From positions 360,186 through 424,185 of the forward strand of contig NZ_AQYA01000037.1 of the NCBI RefSeq assembly GCF_000376985.1: DNA of 64,000 nucleotides. The letters run 5' to 3'. Both the position numbers and the translations under genes were made by a program. This DNA comes from Streptococcus henryi DSM 19005. Its GTDB lineage: Bacteria > Bacillota > Bacilli > Lactobacillales > Streptococcaceae. This document shows positions 46,702 to 56,146 of this stretch, piece by piece; the first letter of the stretch is position 1; each line of letters begins with the position of its first letter. Below the pieces are notes generated by a model. That model made no database searches and was not told where the DNA came from. It worked only from the letters and a program-made list of their open reading frames with translations.

Positions 46702-47196
46702 ATGCCAACATTTATCGGAAAACCCGTAACAGTTTCTGCTGACAAGCAAGTACAAGTTGGAGAAAAAGCTCGAGACTTTAAGCTCATGGCTAAAGATTTG
46801 ACCAGCAAAACACTAGCTGATTTTGCTGGAAAGAAAAAAGTGATTAGCGTTGTGCCTTCAATTGACACAGGAATTTGTTCGACACAGACCCGTACTTTTA
46901 ATAAAGAACTATCTGAGATGGATAACACAGTCGTTCTAACAGTTTCTGCAGATTTGCCTTTTGCACAAGCACGTTGGTGTGGTGCAGAAGGACTGGAAAA
47001 TGCCATCATGCTTTCAGATTTTTATGACAATAGTTTTGGTAAGATTTATGGACTTCTCATGGAAGAATGGCACTTGCTAGCGCGTGCTGTTCTTGTTCTT
47101 GACGAGACTGATACCGTAACTTATGTTGAGTATTTGGATAATATTAACTCAGATCCAGATTATCAAGCTGCTATCGAAGCAGTCAAAGCACTATAA
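46702..47196 (+). CDS. tpx: Thiol peroxidase
   Basis: This 164-residue atypical two-cysteine peroxiredoxin removes hydrogen peroxide and alkyl peroxides with thioredoxin. The peroxidatic cysteine is C59 in [15 protein letters not shown] and the resolving cysteine C93 in ARWCGAEG. Length and motifs are standard. It has its own terminator. Confidence 0.95.
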   Translation: MPTFIGKPVTVSADKQVQVGEKARDFKLMAKDLTSKTLADFAGKKKVISVVPSIDTGICSTQTRTFNKELSEMDNTVVLTVSADLPFAQARWCGAEGLENAIMLSDFYDNSFGKIYGLLMEEWHLLARAVLVLDETDTVTYVEYLDNINSDPDYQAAIEAVKAL

Positions 47197-47227
47197 TCTT
47201 TCTAGTTGTTAATTTGAAAAATAGCAG

Positions 47228-47268
47228 AGCAGGAAACCTAGTTGTGTAGTGTTTCTTGCTTTTCTTTT
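47228..47268 (+). terminator. Terminator of tpx
   Basis: AGCAGGAAAC and GTTTCTTGCT form a 10-bp stem with one mismatch, followed by TTTCTTTT. Confidence 0.7.
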
Positions 47269-47350
47269 AAGTTTTATCACTACATTCAAATAAGGAAATT
47301 AATCTATTTAAAATAATAGAGATGAAATCACAAGAGCCCTTGAAAAAATC

Positions 47351-47378
47351 ATTAATTAGTATTAGAATACTAATTAAT
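47351..47378. promoter_or_regulatory. 28-bp inverted repeat at the start of the HsdS-like gene
   Basis: ATTAATTAGTATT-ag-AATACTAATTAAT has 13-bp perfect arms and a two-base centre. It ends two bases before the AAGGAGG ribosome site and 14 bases before the GTG start. It may be a repressor site or, in RNA, a hairpin next to the ribosome site. Confidence 0.7.
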
Positions 47379-47392
47379 AAGGAGGAAGTATT

Positions 47393-47986
47393 GTGACTGT
47401 TTTTGAAGATTATCAAAATTTAAAAATTTCAAAAGTAGCTTTGAAAGATGTAACAACTTGCTTTAAGGGCAAGGCAGTTTCAAAATTTTCTGATCAAGGA
47501 AATGTACTGGTTATTAATCTAAGTGATATGACTGAGACTGGTATACTTTATGAAAACTTACGCAAAGTCGAAGCAAAAGAGTCAAGTCTGACACGTTATA
47601 TTTTAGAAGAGGGGGATGTCTTGATTGCTTCCAAGGGTACCGTCAAAAAAGTAGCAGTCTTTGAAGCTCAAGCTAGTCCAGTAATAGCGTCGGCCAATAT
47701 TACAGTATTAAGACCAACTTCAGATATTCAAGGTTATTATATTAAGCTATTTTTGGATTCGGATTTTGGCCATGCACTTCTAGAGGATGCAAATGCTGGC
47801 AAACAAGTCATGAATTTGAGTACCGAAAAAATTCATAGTATTGAAATACCAAAAATATCACCTTTAAAACAAAGTTATCTTATTCAACGTTATTTGCAAG
47901 GCTTGAATGATTATAGAAGAAAAATAAGCCGTGCTAAGCAAGAGTGGAGCCGTATTCAAGCTGAGGTAGAGAAAGGATTATACTAA
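47393..47986 (+). CDS. Orphan HsdS-like protein (single target-recognition domain)
   Basis: This 197-residue protein has one type I restriction specificity module: a TRD with GDVLIASKGTVKKVAVFEAQ and SANITVLRPTSDIQGYYIKL blocks, then MNLSTEKIHSIEIPKISPLKQ and a C-terminal helical coil (about 160-197). A full HsdS has two such halves. No hsdM or hsdR is present within the window. It starts with GTG after AAGGAGG. It may be a half-specificity subunit acting with remote genes, or a domesticated DNA-binding protein. The next gene begins seven bases after it. Confidence 0.8.
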   Translation: MTVFEDYQNLKISKVALKDVTTCFKGKAVSKFSDQGNVLVINLSDMTETGILYENLRKVEAKESSLTRYILEEGDVLIASKGTVKKVAVFEAQASPVIASANITVLRPTSDIQGYYIKLFLDSDFGHALLEDANAGKQVMNLSTEKIHSIEIPKISPLKQSYLIQRYLQGLNDYRRKISRAKQEWSRIQAEVEKGLY

Positions 47987-47993
47987 ATTATAG

Positions 47994-48950
47994 ATGAGCA
48001 TTATTGAACGAACTATTAAAATTAGTGCTGCGACACTTTTAGCTATCTTTTTAGCTAATTCTTTTGGTCTATCGTACGCTAGTTCAGCTGGTATAATAGC
48101 TATTTTGAGTGTTTTAGAAACACGAAAGACCAGCTTAAAAGTTGCCAAACGACGTTTTCTGTCACTGATTTTAGCCTTTATTATTTCTTGTTTTATTTTT
48201 TACTTTTTGGGATTTTCGCTGATATCATTAGGATTATATCTTATGATTTATATTCCTCTTGCTTATTTCTGGGGACTAGAATCTGGTATTGCTCCTATAA
48301 CAGTCTTGGTAACGCATCTTTTAGCAGAAGAAAGCATAGCATTACCAGTTTTGGTAAATGAGGTGTCAATTTTTATTATTGGGGCTGGAGTTGCATTGAT
48401 TTTTAATCTCTACATGCCCTCTCGAGATGAGGAAATTCAAGCATTCCATATGCGAGTTGAGCAACAGATGAAGGCTATATTGTTACGATTTGAGGAATTT
48501 CTTCTAAAAGGTAATGGACAAAATGATGCGACCCTCATTAAGGAATTAGATGGTATTTTGGAGGAGGCATTGGAACTCGTCTATCATGATCGTCATAACC
48601 ATCTTTTTCATCAAACCAATTATCAAGTGCATTACTTTGAGATGAGACAGCAACAAAACCGACTGTTGAGGCAGATGGCAACAAATATTAATAATTGTAA
48701 GTTAGAGTCCCGAGAAAATGCCTTGTTAGCTCATCTTTTTCATGAAACAGCACGGCAATTTAGTGAGCGTAATCCGGCAGTCACACTTATTAATGATATC
48801 AATCTCATGCTTGAAACCTTTAGGCAAAGAGAGCTGCCCAAAACTCGTGAAGAATTTGAAACCAGAGCTATTCTTTTTCAACTTTTACAAGACTTGGAAC
48901 GCTTAATTCAACTTAAAGTTGATTTTTACCACACCTACAAGCAGGACTAA
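47994..48950 (+). CDS. Aromatic acid exporter (ArAE/FUSC)-like membrane protein
   Basis: This 318-residue protein has an N-terminal membrane part with about four hydrophobic segments (1-135) and a soluble C-terminal helical half. The pattern is that of DUF939/aromatic acid exporter proteins (LFLANSFGLSYASSAGIIAIL, TRKTSLKVAKRR). The substrate is unknown. It has no proper ribosome site and starts seven bases after the HsdS-like stop, so it is translationally coupled to it. Confidence 0.8.
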   Translation: MSIIERTIKISAATLLAIFLANSFGLSYASSAGIIAILSVLETRKTSLKVAKRRFLSLILAFIISCFIFYFLGFSLISLGLYLMIYIPLAYFWGLESGIAPITVLVTHLLAEESIALPVLVNEVSIFIIGAGVALIFNLYMPSRDEEIQAFHMRVEQQMKAILLRFEEFLLKGNGQNDATLIKELDGILEEALELVYHDRHNHLFHQTNYQVHYFEMRQQQNRLLRQMATNINNCKLESRENALLAHLFHETARQFSERNPAVTLINDINLMLETFRQRELPKTREEFETRAILFQLLQDLERLIQLKVDFYHTYKQD

Positions 48951-48968
48951 TAAAATCAAATACCCTCG

Positions 48969-48992
48969 AAAACGCTAGTTTAGCGTTTTTTT
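48969..48992 (+). terminator. Terminator of the HsdS-like/ArAE operon
   Basis: AAAACGCTA-gtt-TAGCGTTTT is a perfect 9-bp stem followed by TTT. A TATAAT box follows at about 48995-49000 and probably starts the DUF2130 transcript. Confidence 0.88.
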
Positions 48993-49028
48993 GTTATAAT
49001 AAAAGAAATTATTTGATGTGAGGATTTT

Positions 49029-50366
49029 ATGAACGAAATCAAATGTCCGCATTGCGGTACTGTTTTTACAATTAATGAAACTGAATATAGCCAACTTCTT
49101 TCTCAAGTAAGAGGCGCTGAATTTGAAAAGGAAATTCATGAGCGTTTGACTCGTGAGACAGAATTATTGGAAGAAAAGGCCAAAAATGACTTACAAGCTC
49201 AAGCCAGTGACAAAGATAAAGAAATTGCTGAATTGACTAGTCAGCTTGAACAAGTCAAACAGTTGCAAGAGTTGGATAAGCAACAAGCTTTGGTTGAGAA
49301 GGATAAAAAGATTGCTGACTTAGAAGCTCAGCTTGATAAGTTATCTGGTCAGCAGGCTCTTGAACTTGCCAAGTCTTTGTCAGAAAAAGATAGAGAAGTT
49401 CAAGAATTACAAGCTCAATTAGATAAGCAAGCCCTAACCCATGAAAATGAGCTGCAGAAATCTCTAGCAAGTCTTGAAAAAGAGAAGGAAGCAGTACAAA
49501 GTCGATTGGCGCTCCAGGAAAAAGAAGCAGAACTTCAACTGACTTCGGTGCGCAGCGACTACGAAGTGCAATTAAAAGCAGCTAATGAACAGGTTGAATT
49601 TTATAAAAACTTTAAAGCGCAGCAATCGACCAAAGCAATCGGTGAGAGTTTAGAGATTTACGCTGAAACCGAGTTCAATAAGGTTCGTAATCTTGCTTTT
49701 CCAAACGCTTATTTTGAGAAGGATAACACTGTCTCAAGTCGAGGATCTAAGGGGGATTTCATTTTTCGGGAGAAAGATGAAAATGGTATTGAAATACTAT
49801 CTATCATGTTTGAAATGAAAAACGAGGCAGATGGTACAGTCAAGAAGCATAAGAACGAAGACTTTTTTAAGGAGTTAGATAAAGACCGTCGTGAGAAGAA
49901 ATGTGAGTACGCCGTCTTAGTTACCATGCTTGAAGCTGATAACGACTATTACAACACAGGGATTGTTGACATCAGTCACAAATATGAAAAGATGTACGTC
50001 GTCCGCCCTCAGTTCTTTATCCAGCTTATTGGTCTCTTGCGAAATGCTGCGCTTAATTCACTTAAGTACAAGCAAGAACTTGCCTTGATTCGTGAACAAA
50101 ATATTGATATTACGCATTTTGAGGAAGATCTAGAAACCTTTAAGCATGCCTTTGCTAAGAACTACAATTCAGCCAGTACCAACTTTAAGAAGGCTATTGA
50201 TGAAATCGATAAGGCCATTAAGCGTATGGAGGCTGTTAAGGCAGCACTGACAACCAGCGAAAACCAACTTCGCTTGGCCAATAACAAGTTAGATGATGTC
50301 AGTGTCAAAAAATTAACCCGCAAAAACCCGACTATGAAAGCTAAATTTGAAGCTTTGGGAGAGTGA
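49029..50366 (+). CDS. DUF2130 protein with coiled coil and PD-(D/E)XK-like nuclease motif
   Basis: This 445-residue protein begins with one CPHCGTVF cysteine pair (half a zinc ribbon). A long charged coiled coil follows (about 30-200, many Glu/Lys/Gln heptads), then a globular part. The sequence SRGSKGDFIF ... SIMFEMKNE resembles the D...ExK core of PD-(D/E)XK nucleases, the superfamily to which DUF2130 has been assigned. The acidic, basic and hydrophobic spacing supports a nuclease fold, but activity is not shown. The cellular role is unknown. It is separated by a terminator from the HsdS-like gene. Confidence 0.75.
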   Translation: MNEIKCPHCGTVFTINETEYSQLLSQVRGAEFEKEIHERLTRETELLEEKAKNDLQAQASDKDKEIAELTSQLEQVKQLQELDKQQALVEKDKKIADLEAQLDKLSGQQALELAKSLSEKDREVQELQAQLDKQALTHENELQKSLASLEKEKEAVQSRLALQEKEAELQLTSVRSDYEVQLKAANEQVEFYKNFKAQQSTKAIGESLEIYAETEFNKVRNLAFPNAYFEKDNTVSSRGSKGDFIFREKDENGIEILSIMFEMKNEADGTVKKHKNEDFFKELDKDRREKKCEYAVLVTMLEADNDYYNTGIVDISHKYEKMYVVRPQFFIQLIGLLRNAALNSLKYKQELALIREQNIDITHFEEDLETFKHAFAKNYNSASTNFKKAIDEIDKAIKRMEAVKAALTTSENQLRLANNKLDDVSVKKLTRKNPTMKAKFEALGE

Positions 50367-50371
50367 AGTTT

Positions 50372-50812
50372 ATGGAAATAAGAGACTATCAAGCATCAGA
50401 TGGCCAAGGACTGCTTCCTTTGTATGAGGAATTAGGTTATCCGACAGTTGAAGAAAGCCTAGCGAAGTGGTTGGACAATTTGTTACAGCTACCGAATTAC
50501 TATCTGAAGCTAGCTAGCATCAATAATTAAATTGTTGGCTTTATTGGTTTTTCAAAGCTACATTTCTTCGAAAGAGATGGCTCTTATTATCGTATGTTAG
50601 CACTGGTGGTTTCTGAAAAATACTGTAAACAAGGTATTGCTACAGGCTTAATTGATGAGGTAAGACTGAAAGCTTATCAAGAAGGGGTAACTGCTCTAGC
50701 ATTAAATAGTGGAATGACTAGTGCAAGAGAAACTGCCCATGAATTCTACCAACATTATGGCTTTAAAAAATCAAGCTATGGTTTTTCTCTCGACTTGGAT
50801 TGGGAAAAATGA
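50372..50812 (+). pseudogene. GNAT-family acetyltransferase disrupted by one nonsense codon
   Basis: An ATG at 50372 begins MEIRDYQASDGQGLLPLYEE and reads to an in-frame TAA at 50528-50530. The same frame continues IVGFIGFSKLHFFERDG, then the acetyl-CoA loop VVSEKYCKQGIATGLI, to a stop at 50812. The two halves together give a full-length GNAT enzyme of about 147 residues. A single base change (for instance AAA to TAA) explains the loss. A start at 50594 could express a fragment, but this would lack the N-terminal strands. Confidence 0.85.
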
Positions 50813-50837
50813 TCTATTTTGTGAGTTCTTGTTGTTT

Positions 50838-50862
50838 AAAAGGGATTTTTTCCCTTTTTATT
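50838..50862 (+). terminator. Terminator after the acetyltransferase pseudogene
   Basis: AAAAGGGA and TCCCTTTT flank a short T-rich loop and run into T residues. Confidence 0.8.
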
Positions 50863-51107
50863 TTTTATAAAAAATTATTTCAAGTTTTGTGATGACCATT
50901 ATATTTTTGAAATGGCTAAATACTTATTGAAAATATCTGTTTTGCTTAGATGTAATTGTTTTCTTGGTTTGAAAATCATATTATAGTACCAGTATTCCTT
51001 AGTTTATTACAAGTTTTCTGCTTTGGATTGCGTTATAATGAAAGGGCTTAATATTTAATATAAAATAGGTGAGGAGCCTTGTAGCTTAATTAAAAAGGAG
51101 TCGACTT

Positions 51108-52526
51108 ATGCAACACAAAACATTAAAACCATTTCCGGATGACTTTTTCTGGGGAGCATCAACTTCAGCTTATCAAGTAGAAGGGGCTGCCCTTGAAGAT
51201 GGAAAAGGACCTTCATGTCAAGACGTCAAAGAAATTCCTGAAGGAACATCTGATTTATCTGTTTCTGTTGACCATTATCATCACTATAAAGAAGACATTG
51301 CCCTTATGGCAGAAATGGGCTTCAAATCATATCGTTTCTCAATCTCTTGGACTCGTATCTTGCCAAATGGAACGGGAGAAGTGAATCCAAAAGGTATTGA
51401 ATTCTACAATAATCTGATTGATGAATGTTTGAAATATGACATTGAACCAATCGTGACAATGTTCCACTTTGACATGCCAGCAGCGCTTGATGAACGTGGT
51501 TCTTGGTCAAAACATGAATCGATTGATTGGTTTGCAGAATTTGCCACTGTTTTATTTGAGAATTTCGGTGACCGTGTCAAATATTGGTTGACAATCAACG
51601 AACAAAACATGCTTACTTTGGTTGGTCCCGTTATCGGAACACTCCATGTTCCAGAAGGTACAACAAACCTCACTAAGGAAATCTACCAACAAAACCATCA
51701 CCAATTGGTAGCGCAAGCAAAAGCCATGCAAATCTGTCATGAAATGTTGCCAGAAGCAAAGATTGGACCAGCTCCAAATATTTCTCTTGTCTACGCTGCT
51801 TCATCAAAACCTGAAGATGTCTTGGCTTCACAAAACTTCAATGCCATTCGTAACTGGCTCTACCTCGATGCAGCGGTTTACGGTGTTTATAACAATCTTG
51901 CTTGGGCTTACCTTGAAGAGCAAGATGCAGTACCAACTGTTACTGAAGAAGATTTGGCAATTATGAAGGCTGGAAAACCAGACTTTATCGGCTTTAACTA
52001 CTATAACACTGCAACAGTGGAAGCATCTGATGGCTCGGAAGCAGCAGGAGCAAATGGCGATCAACAATCTCACTTAACCTTCCCAGGCGTGGCTAAGAGT
52101 GTTGACAATCCAAATCTTGTTAAAACTGAATTTGGCTGGGAAATTGACCCAATTGGTTTCCGTGGTACTGTTCGTGAAATGTACAGCCGTTACCGTCTCC
52201 CACTTTTAGTTACTGAAAATGGACTTGGTGCTTATGACACACTAACGGAAGACGGAAAAATCCACGATCCATATCGTATTGAATACTTACGTCGTCATAT
52301 CGAACAAATTCAATTAGCAATCACGGATGGTGTTGATATGATGGGCTACAACCCTTGGTCAGCAATCGACCTCATCTCAACACACGAAGGTATTAAGAAA
52401 CGTTATGGTTTCATCTATGTTGATCGCGATGATTTCGACCTTAAAACACTTAAACGCTACCGCAAAGATTCATTCTTCTGGTACAAGAAAGTCATTGAAA
52501 GCAATGGTCAAGATTTAACAGACTAA
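51108..52526 (+). CDS. bglA: 6-phospho-beta-glucosidase, GH1 family
   Basis: This 472-residue enzyme cleaves phosphorylated beta-glucosides delivered by a PTS such as BglP. The acid/base glutamate is E165 in LTINEQNM, and the nucleophile is E370 in LLVTENGLG. The N-terminal FPDDFFWGASTSAYQVEGA is the GH1 signature. The ribosome site is AAAGGAG with a TATAAT box upstream (about 51032-51037). It is 42 kb from bglP, without a RAT in its leader. Confidence 0.95.
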   Translation: MQHKTLKPFPDDFFWGASTSAYQVEGAALEDGKGPSCQDVKEIPEGTSDLSVSVDHYHHYKEDIALMAEMGFKSYRFSISWTRILPNGTGEVNPKGIEFYNNLIDECLKYDIEPIVTMFHFDMPAALDERGSWSKHESIDWFAEFATVLFENFGDRVKYWLTINEQNMLTLVGPVIGTLHVPEGTTNLTKEIYQQNHHQLVAQAKAMQICHEMLPEAKIGPAPNISLVYAASSKPEDVLASQNFNAIRNWLYLDAAVYGVYNNLAWAYLEEQDAVPTVTEEDLAIMKAGKPDFIGFNYYNTATVEASDGSEAAGANGDQQSHLTFPGVAKSVDNPNLVKTEFGWEIDPIGFRGTVREMYSRYRLPLLVTENGLGAYDTLTEDGKIHDPYRIEYLRRHIEQIQLAITDGVDMMGYNPWSAIDLISTHEGIKKRYGFIYVDRDDFDLKTLKRYRKDSFFWYKKVIESNGQDLTD

Positions 52527-52638
52527 AAATAAATTTACATTTTTTAAAAGCAAACCGGACGCCAGAAATCACTAAAGGCCTTAAAAAGTTATTCTGATTT
52601 CATAGGAGTTTGGCTTGCCTTTTTTGTCTTAAAACAGT

Positions 52639-52644
52639 TATAAT
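52639..52644 (+). promoter_or_regulatory. -10 box directly upstream of truB
   Basis: TATAAT ends seven bases before the truB ATG; TTGCCT 18 bases before it is a possible -35. No ribosome site is present. A leaderless mRNA is likely. Confidence 0.55.
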
Positions 52645-52651
52645 AGAGCTT

Positions 52652-53533
52652 ATGATTAACGGAATTATTAATTTGAAAAAAGAGGCTGGTATGACCTCTC
52701 ATGATGCGGTTTTTAAGCTCCGCAAAATTTTACATGAAAAGAAAATTGGACACGGAGGAACTCTTGATCCAGACGTGGTTGGTGTCCTTCCCATTGCGGT
52801 TGGTAAGGCAACCCGTGTCATTGAATACATGACAGAAGCTGGTAAAGTCTATCGTGGCCAGGTTACCCTAGGTTATTCAACAACTACTGAAGATGCTAGT
52901 GGTGAGCTTGTAGAACAAAAAGCTGTTGACTCAAATTTGGCAGCGCAAGCCATTGACCGGGCTATGGAAAACTTTAAGGGTCAAATTACACAAATCCCAC
53001 CTATGTATTCAGCTGTTAAAGTTGACGGGCGAAAACTCTATGAGTATGCCCGCGCTGGCCAGGAGGTAGAGCGACCAAAGCGTCAGGTAAGCATCTATGA
53101 TTTTAAAAGAACAAGTGACCTTGTTTTTGATGATGATTGCTGTCGTTTTGATTTTGAAGTCAAATGCAGCAAGGGGACTTATGTCAGAACCTTGTCAGTT
53201 GATTTAGGACAAGCATTGGGCTATCCAGCCCATATGTCAGCCTTGGAGAGAGAAGCTTCAGCTGGACTGGTCTTAAAAGATGCTTTGACTTTATCTGAAA
53301 TTTCAGATAGGGTTGCCAAAAATGATTTTTCTTTCCTTCTGCCTATTGAATACGGTGTTTTAGATCTGCCTCGTATGGATTTATCAGAAGAGGAAATGAC
53401 AGAGATTTCCTTTGGCAGACGGGTCACTTTAGCAACAACCGAACCTCTTGTAGCAGGTTTTTACCAAGATAAGTTAGTGGCTATTCTTGAGCCACGCGAG
53501 GACAGCTACAAACCTAGAAAAGTATTGATTTAG
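52652..53533 (+). CDS. truB: tRNA pseudouridine-55 synthase
   Basis: This enzyme of 293 residues isomerises U55 in the T loop of tRNAs. The catalytic aspartate is D39 in [15 protein letters not shown] (the usual GHTGTLDP has Gly at the third place here). [12 protein letters not shown] and [12 protein letters not shown] are conserved. I chose ATG 52652 to give the standard N-terminus [10 protein letters not shown]; an upstream frame start has no ribosome site. It is followed by ribF 11 bases later. Confidence 0.96.
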   Translation: MINGIINLKKEAGMTSHDAVFKLRKILHEKKIGHGGTLDPDVVGVLPIAVGKATRVIEYMTEAGKVYRGQVTLGYSTTTEDASGELVEQKAVDSNLAAQAIDRAMENFKGQITQIPPMYSAVKVDGRKLYEYARAGQEVERPKRQVSIYDFKRTSDLVFDDDCCRFDFEVKCSKGTYVRTLSVDLGQALGYPAHMSALEREASAGLVLKDALTLSEISDRVAKNDFSFLLPIEYGVLDLPRMDLSEEEMTEISFGRRVTLATTEPLVAGFYQDKLVAILEPREDSYKPRKVLI

Positions 53534-53544
53534 AACGGAAAAAG

Positions 53545-54465
53545 ATGGATATACAATTTATTAACAATCAGTTTGACATTCAGTCAGATCAAGATTGTGT
53601 CTTAGTGCTAGGATATTTTGACGGGCTTCACCGTGGTCATAAGGCACTGTTTGATAAGGCACGGGAAATAGCAGAGCAGGAAAATTTAAAAGTAGTGGTA
53701 CTGACTTTTAATGAATCACCTCGTTTGGCATTTGCTCGATTTACTCCTGAGCTCTTGCTTCACATTGCATACCCTGAAAAACGCTATGCTAAATTTGAGG
53801 AATATGGAGTTGATAAACTCTATTTGGTAGATTTTACAACACAGTTTTCAAAAATTTCATCAGATCAATTTATCAAAACATTTATTGAAGGGCTTGGCGC
53901 AAAAGCAGTTGTAGTCGGATTTGATTATAAATTTGGACACAATCGAACTGACAGCGACTACCTTTCTCGAAATTTTTCAGGGAAAGTCATTACTGTTCCT
54001 GAAGTTCAAGATGATGTTGGGAAGATTAGCTCAAGTCGTATTCGTGAATTGATTACTGAAGGTAATGTCGCAAAAGCAAATGAACTATTGGGATACGAAT
54101 TCTCGACACGTGGCATGGTAGTTCATGGTGATGCGCGTGGGAGAACCATTGGATTCCCAACTGCCAATCTAGCACCAATTGACAGAACTTATTTACCTTC
54201 GGATGGCGTTTATGTGACAGATGTTTTACTGCATGGTAAAAGACATAGAGCAATGACAAGCGTTGGTAAAAACGTGACTTTTGGCGGAACTGAGCTCCGT
54301 TTAGAAGCCAATATTTTTGACTTTGAAGGTGATATCTACGGAGAAACAATTGAAATTATCTGGTTAGATAAAATCCGTGATATGGTGAAATTCGATGGTA
54401 TTGATGCATTAGTTGCACAACTTGAATCTGACAAAGAAATTGCACTTAATTTTGGGACAGAATAA
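53545..54465 (+). CDS. ribF: Bifunctional riboflavin kinase/FAD synthetase
   Basis: This 306-residue enzyme converts riboflavin to FMN and FAD. The N-terminal nucleotidyltransferase domain shows VLGYFDGLHRGHKALF (HxGH motif) and ISSSRIRELITEG; the C-terminal kinase domain shows GRTIGFPTANLAP. It follows truB closely in the conserved truB-ribF pair. A terminator-like region follows. Confidence 0.96.
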   Translation: MDIQFINNQFDIQSDQDCVLVLGYFDGLHRGHKALFDKAREIAEQENLKVVVLTFNESPRLAFARFTPELLLHIAYPEKRYAKFEEYGVDKLYLVDFTTQFSKISSDQFIKTFIEGLGAKAVVVGFDYKFGHNRTDSDYLSRNFSGKVITVPEVQDDVGKISSSRIRELITEGNVAKANELLGYEFSTRGMVVHGDARGRTIGFPTANLAPIDRTYLPSDGVYVTDVLLHGKRHRAMTSVGKNVTFGGTELRLEANIFDFEGDIYGETIEIIWLDKIRDMVKFDGIDALVAQLESDKEIALNFGTE

Positions 54466-54582
54466 TAAAATCACATTATCAGGGATGGAAATTTCAATGC
54501 ATTATTATCTCAATGTAGAGTCACTCGAAGTCGATTTTTTAGAGAAGTTAATTTTCTAAAATCTGCTTCGTTTTAATTCGAA

Positions 54583-54610
54583 AAGTCATAGCCAAGATGA
54601 CTAATTTTTT
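54583..54610 (+). terminator. Terminator upstream of spxA
   Basis: AGTCAT-agccaag-ATGACT is followed by aaTTTTTT. TATAAT at 54612-54617 then begins the spxA promoter. Confidence 0.7.
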
Positions 54611-54650
54611 GTATAATAGATAATGAGTAAAGTTTGTATAGAGGAAATAT

Positions 54651-55055
54651 ATGATTACCTTATTTTTATCACCAAGTTGTACAAGTTGTCGAAAAGCAAG
54701 AGCTTGGTTAACTAACCATAAAGTCGAATTTAAAGAACATAATATAATTACAAGTCCCCTCAGTCGAGAAGAATTGATGAGTATTCTATCATTTACTGAA
54801 AATGGTACAGAGGACATTATTTCAACGCGCTCAAAAGTCTTTCAAAAGCTTGATGTAGACGTTGATGATATGTCCATTTCTGACCTCATTCAACTAATTT
54901 CAGAAAATCCTAGTTTATTGCGTCGCCCTATTCTTCTTGATAAAAAACGTATGCAAATTGGATTTAATGAGGACGAAATCCGTGCCTTTTTGCCACGTGA
55001 TTATCGTAAACATGAGTTGCGCCAAGCAACGATTCGAGCAGAGATTGAGAGATAA
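54651..55055 (+). CDS. spxA: Redox-sensing global regulator Spx
   Basis: This 134-residue ArsC-like protein contacts the RNA polymerase alpha subunit and redirects transcription under disulfide stress. The CXXC switch is C10/C13 (PSCTSCRKA), and the polymerase-contact residues G52 and R92 are present. It heads an apparent group with the UPF0223 gene 2 bases later and the inositol phosphatase gene. The neighbourhood (ribF, UPF0223, inositol phosphatase) matches the SpxA1 locus of other streptococci. Confidence 0.9.
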   Translation: MITLFLSPSCTSCRKARAWLTNHKVEFKEHNIITSPLSREELMSILSFTENGTEDIISTRSKVFQKLDVDVDDMSISDLIQLISENPSLLRRPILLDKKRMQIGFNEDEIRAFLPRDYRKHELRQATIRAEIER

Positions 55056-55057
55056 AT

Positions 55058-55333
55058 ATGAAAAATTATAGCTATCCGCTTGATTTATCTTGGAGCACTG
55101 ACGAGATTACCGCAGTGCTTTCTTTTTTGAATCAAGTTGAAAACGCCTACGAAAGTAAGGTAGATGCACAAAAGTTATTAAAATGCTATGCTGACTTCAA
55201 AATGGTCGTTAAAAGTAAGGCACAAGAAAAACAAATCGATCGAGATTTTGAGAGAAGCAGCGGCTATTCCACCTATAAAGCTGTACAGGCAGCGAAATCA
55301 AAAGAGAAAGGAAGCTTTTCTCTTGAAAAATAA
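55058..55333 (+). CDS. UPF0223 family protein
   Basis: This 91-residue protein begins [20 protein letters not shown] and ends with the conserved [20 protein letters not shown] block of UPF0223 (YktA). Its function is unknown. It starts two bases after spxA and overlaps the inositol phosphatase gene by 11 bases. Confidence 0.9.
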   Translation: MKNYSYPLDLSWSTDEITAVLSFLNQVENAYESKVDAQKLLKCYADFKMVVKSKAQEKQIDRDFERSSGYSTYKAVQAAKSKEKGSFSLEK

Positions 55334-56081
55334 ATATCAGTTTGCGCAAGAAATCATTCGAGAAGCAGGTCATTTTATTAAATCTAAAATGGACCATTAT
55401 ATTCATGTAGAAGAAAAAACACAGTTTGACGACCTTGTAACAAATTTAGATAAGGAAACGCAGGAGTTGCTTATCTCCAAAATCAAGAACTGTTATCCTG
55501 AAGATAATGTTTTTGCAGAGGAAGATGATATACGTCATCCCATTAATCAAGGTAATGTATGGGTGCTAGATCCTATAGATGGTACGGTAAATTTCATTGT
55601 ACAGGGTGATCATTTTGCGATTATGATTGCTTATTTTGAAGCAGGAGTCGGCAAGTTTGGATTAATCTATGATGTAATGAGGAATTTGCTTTATTGTGGT
55701 GGGGGTGAATTTCCTGTTTGTGTAAATGGCAGGCCTCTTCCTGAATACGAAGAAAAACCGTTTAATCGCAGTTTATTAGGTACAAACGCATGCATGTATG
55801 CAGATAATTACCATGGTATTCGAGATTTAGCTAAACAAACTTTAGGAGTTCGTGTTTACGGCGGAGCTGGAATCAGCATGGCACAAGTTATGGCAGGACA
55901 ACTATTAGGATATTTCTCGCATATTCAACCTTGGGATTATGCAGCAGCCTATATCATGGGGAAAAAATTGGGATACACTCTCTTAACATTAGACGGTCAC
56001 CCAGTAGATTTCAATAGTCGTCAGACGATAATGTTTATTCCACAAGCTAAGCTAACAGAAATAAAAAAATATATAAAATAA
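55323..56081 (+). CDS. Inositol monophosphatase-family protein
   Basis: This metal-dependent sugar/inositol phosphatase has about 252 residues. The motif [13 protein letters not shown] and the EEDDI metal site are present, with [18 protein letters not shown] near the end. I chose TTG 55323 as start: AAAGGAAG lies upstream, and the frame continuing further up (from 55188) reads through UPF0223 in another frame with no typical sequence. The TTG overlaps the UPF0223 stop region by 11 bases. Confidence 0.88.
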   Translation: MKNKYQFAQEIIREAGHFIKSKMDHYIHVEEKTQFDDLVTNLDKETQELLISKIKNCYPEDNVFAEEDDIRHPINQGNVWVLDPIDGTVNFIVQGDHFAIMIAYFEAGVGKFGLIYDVMRNLLYCGGGEFPVCVNGRPLPEYEEKPFNRSLLGTNACMYADNYHGIRDLAKQTLGVRVYGGAGISMAQVMAGQLLGYFSHIQPWDYAAAYIMGKKLGYTLLTLDGHPVDFNSRQTIMFIPQAKLTEIKKYIK

Positions 56082-56134
56082 CCTCAAATTTCTTGAGCCC
56101 GGTTTCTTAAATGCTCTTGTTCCTAAAAATGTAG

Positions 56135-56140
56135 TATAAT
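56135..56140 (+). promoter_or_regulatory. -10 box directly upstream of the methyltransferase gene
   Basis: TATAAT ends six bases before the ATG, with no ribosome site. The -35 is poor. The arrangement is like that at truB. Confidence 0.5.
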
Positions 56141-56146
56141 AGAGTC

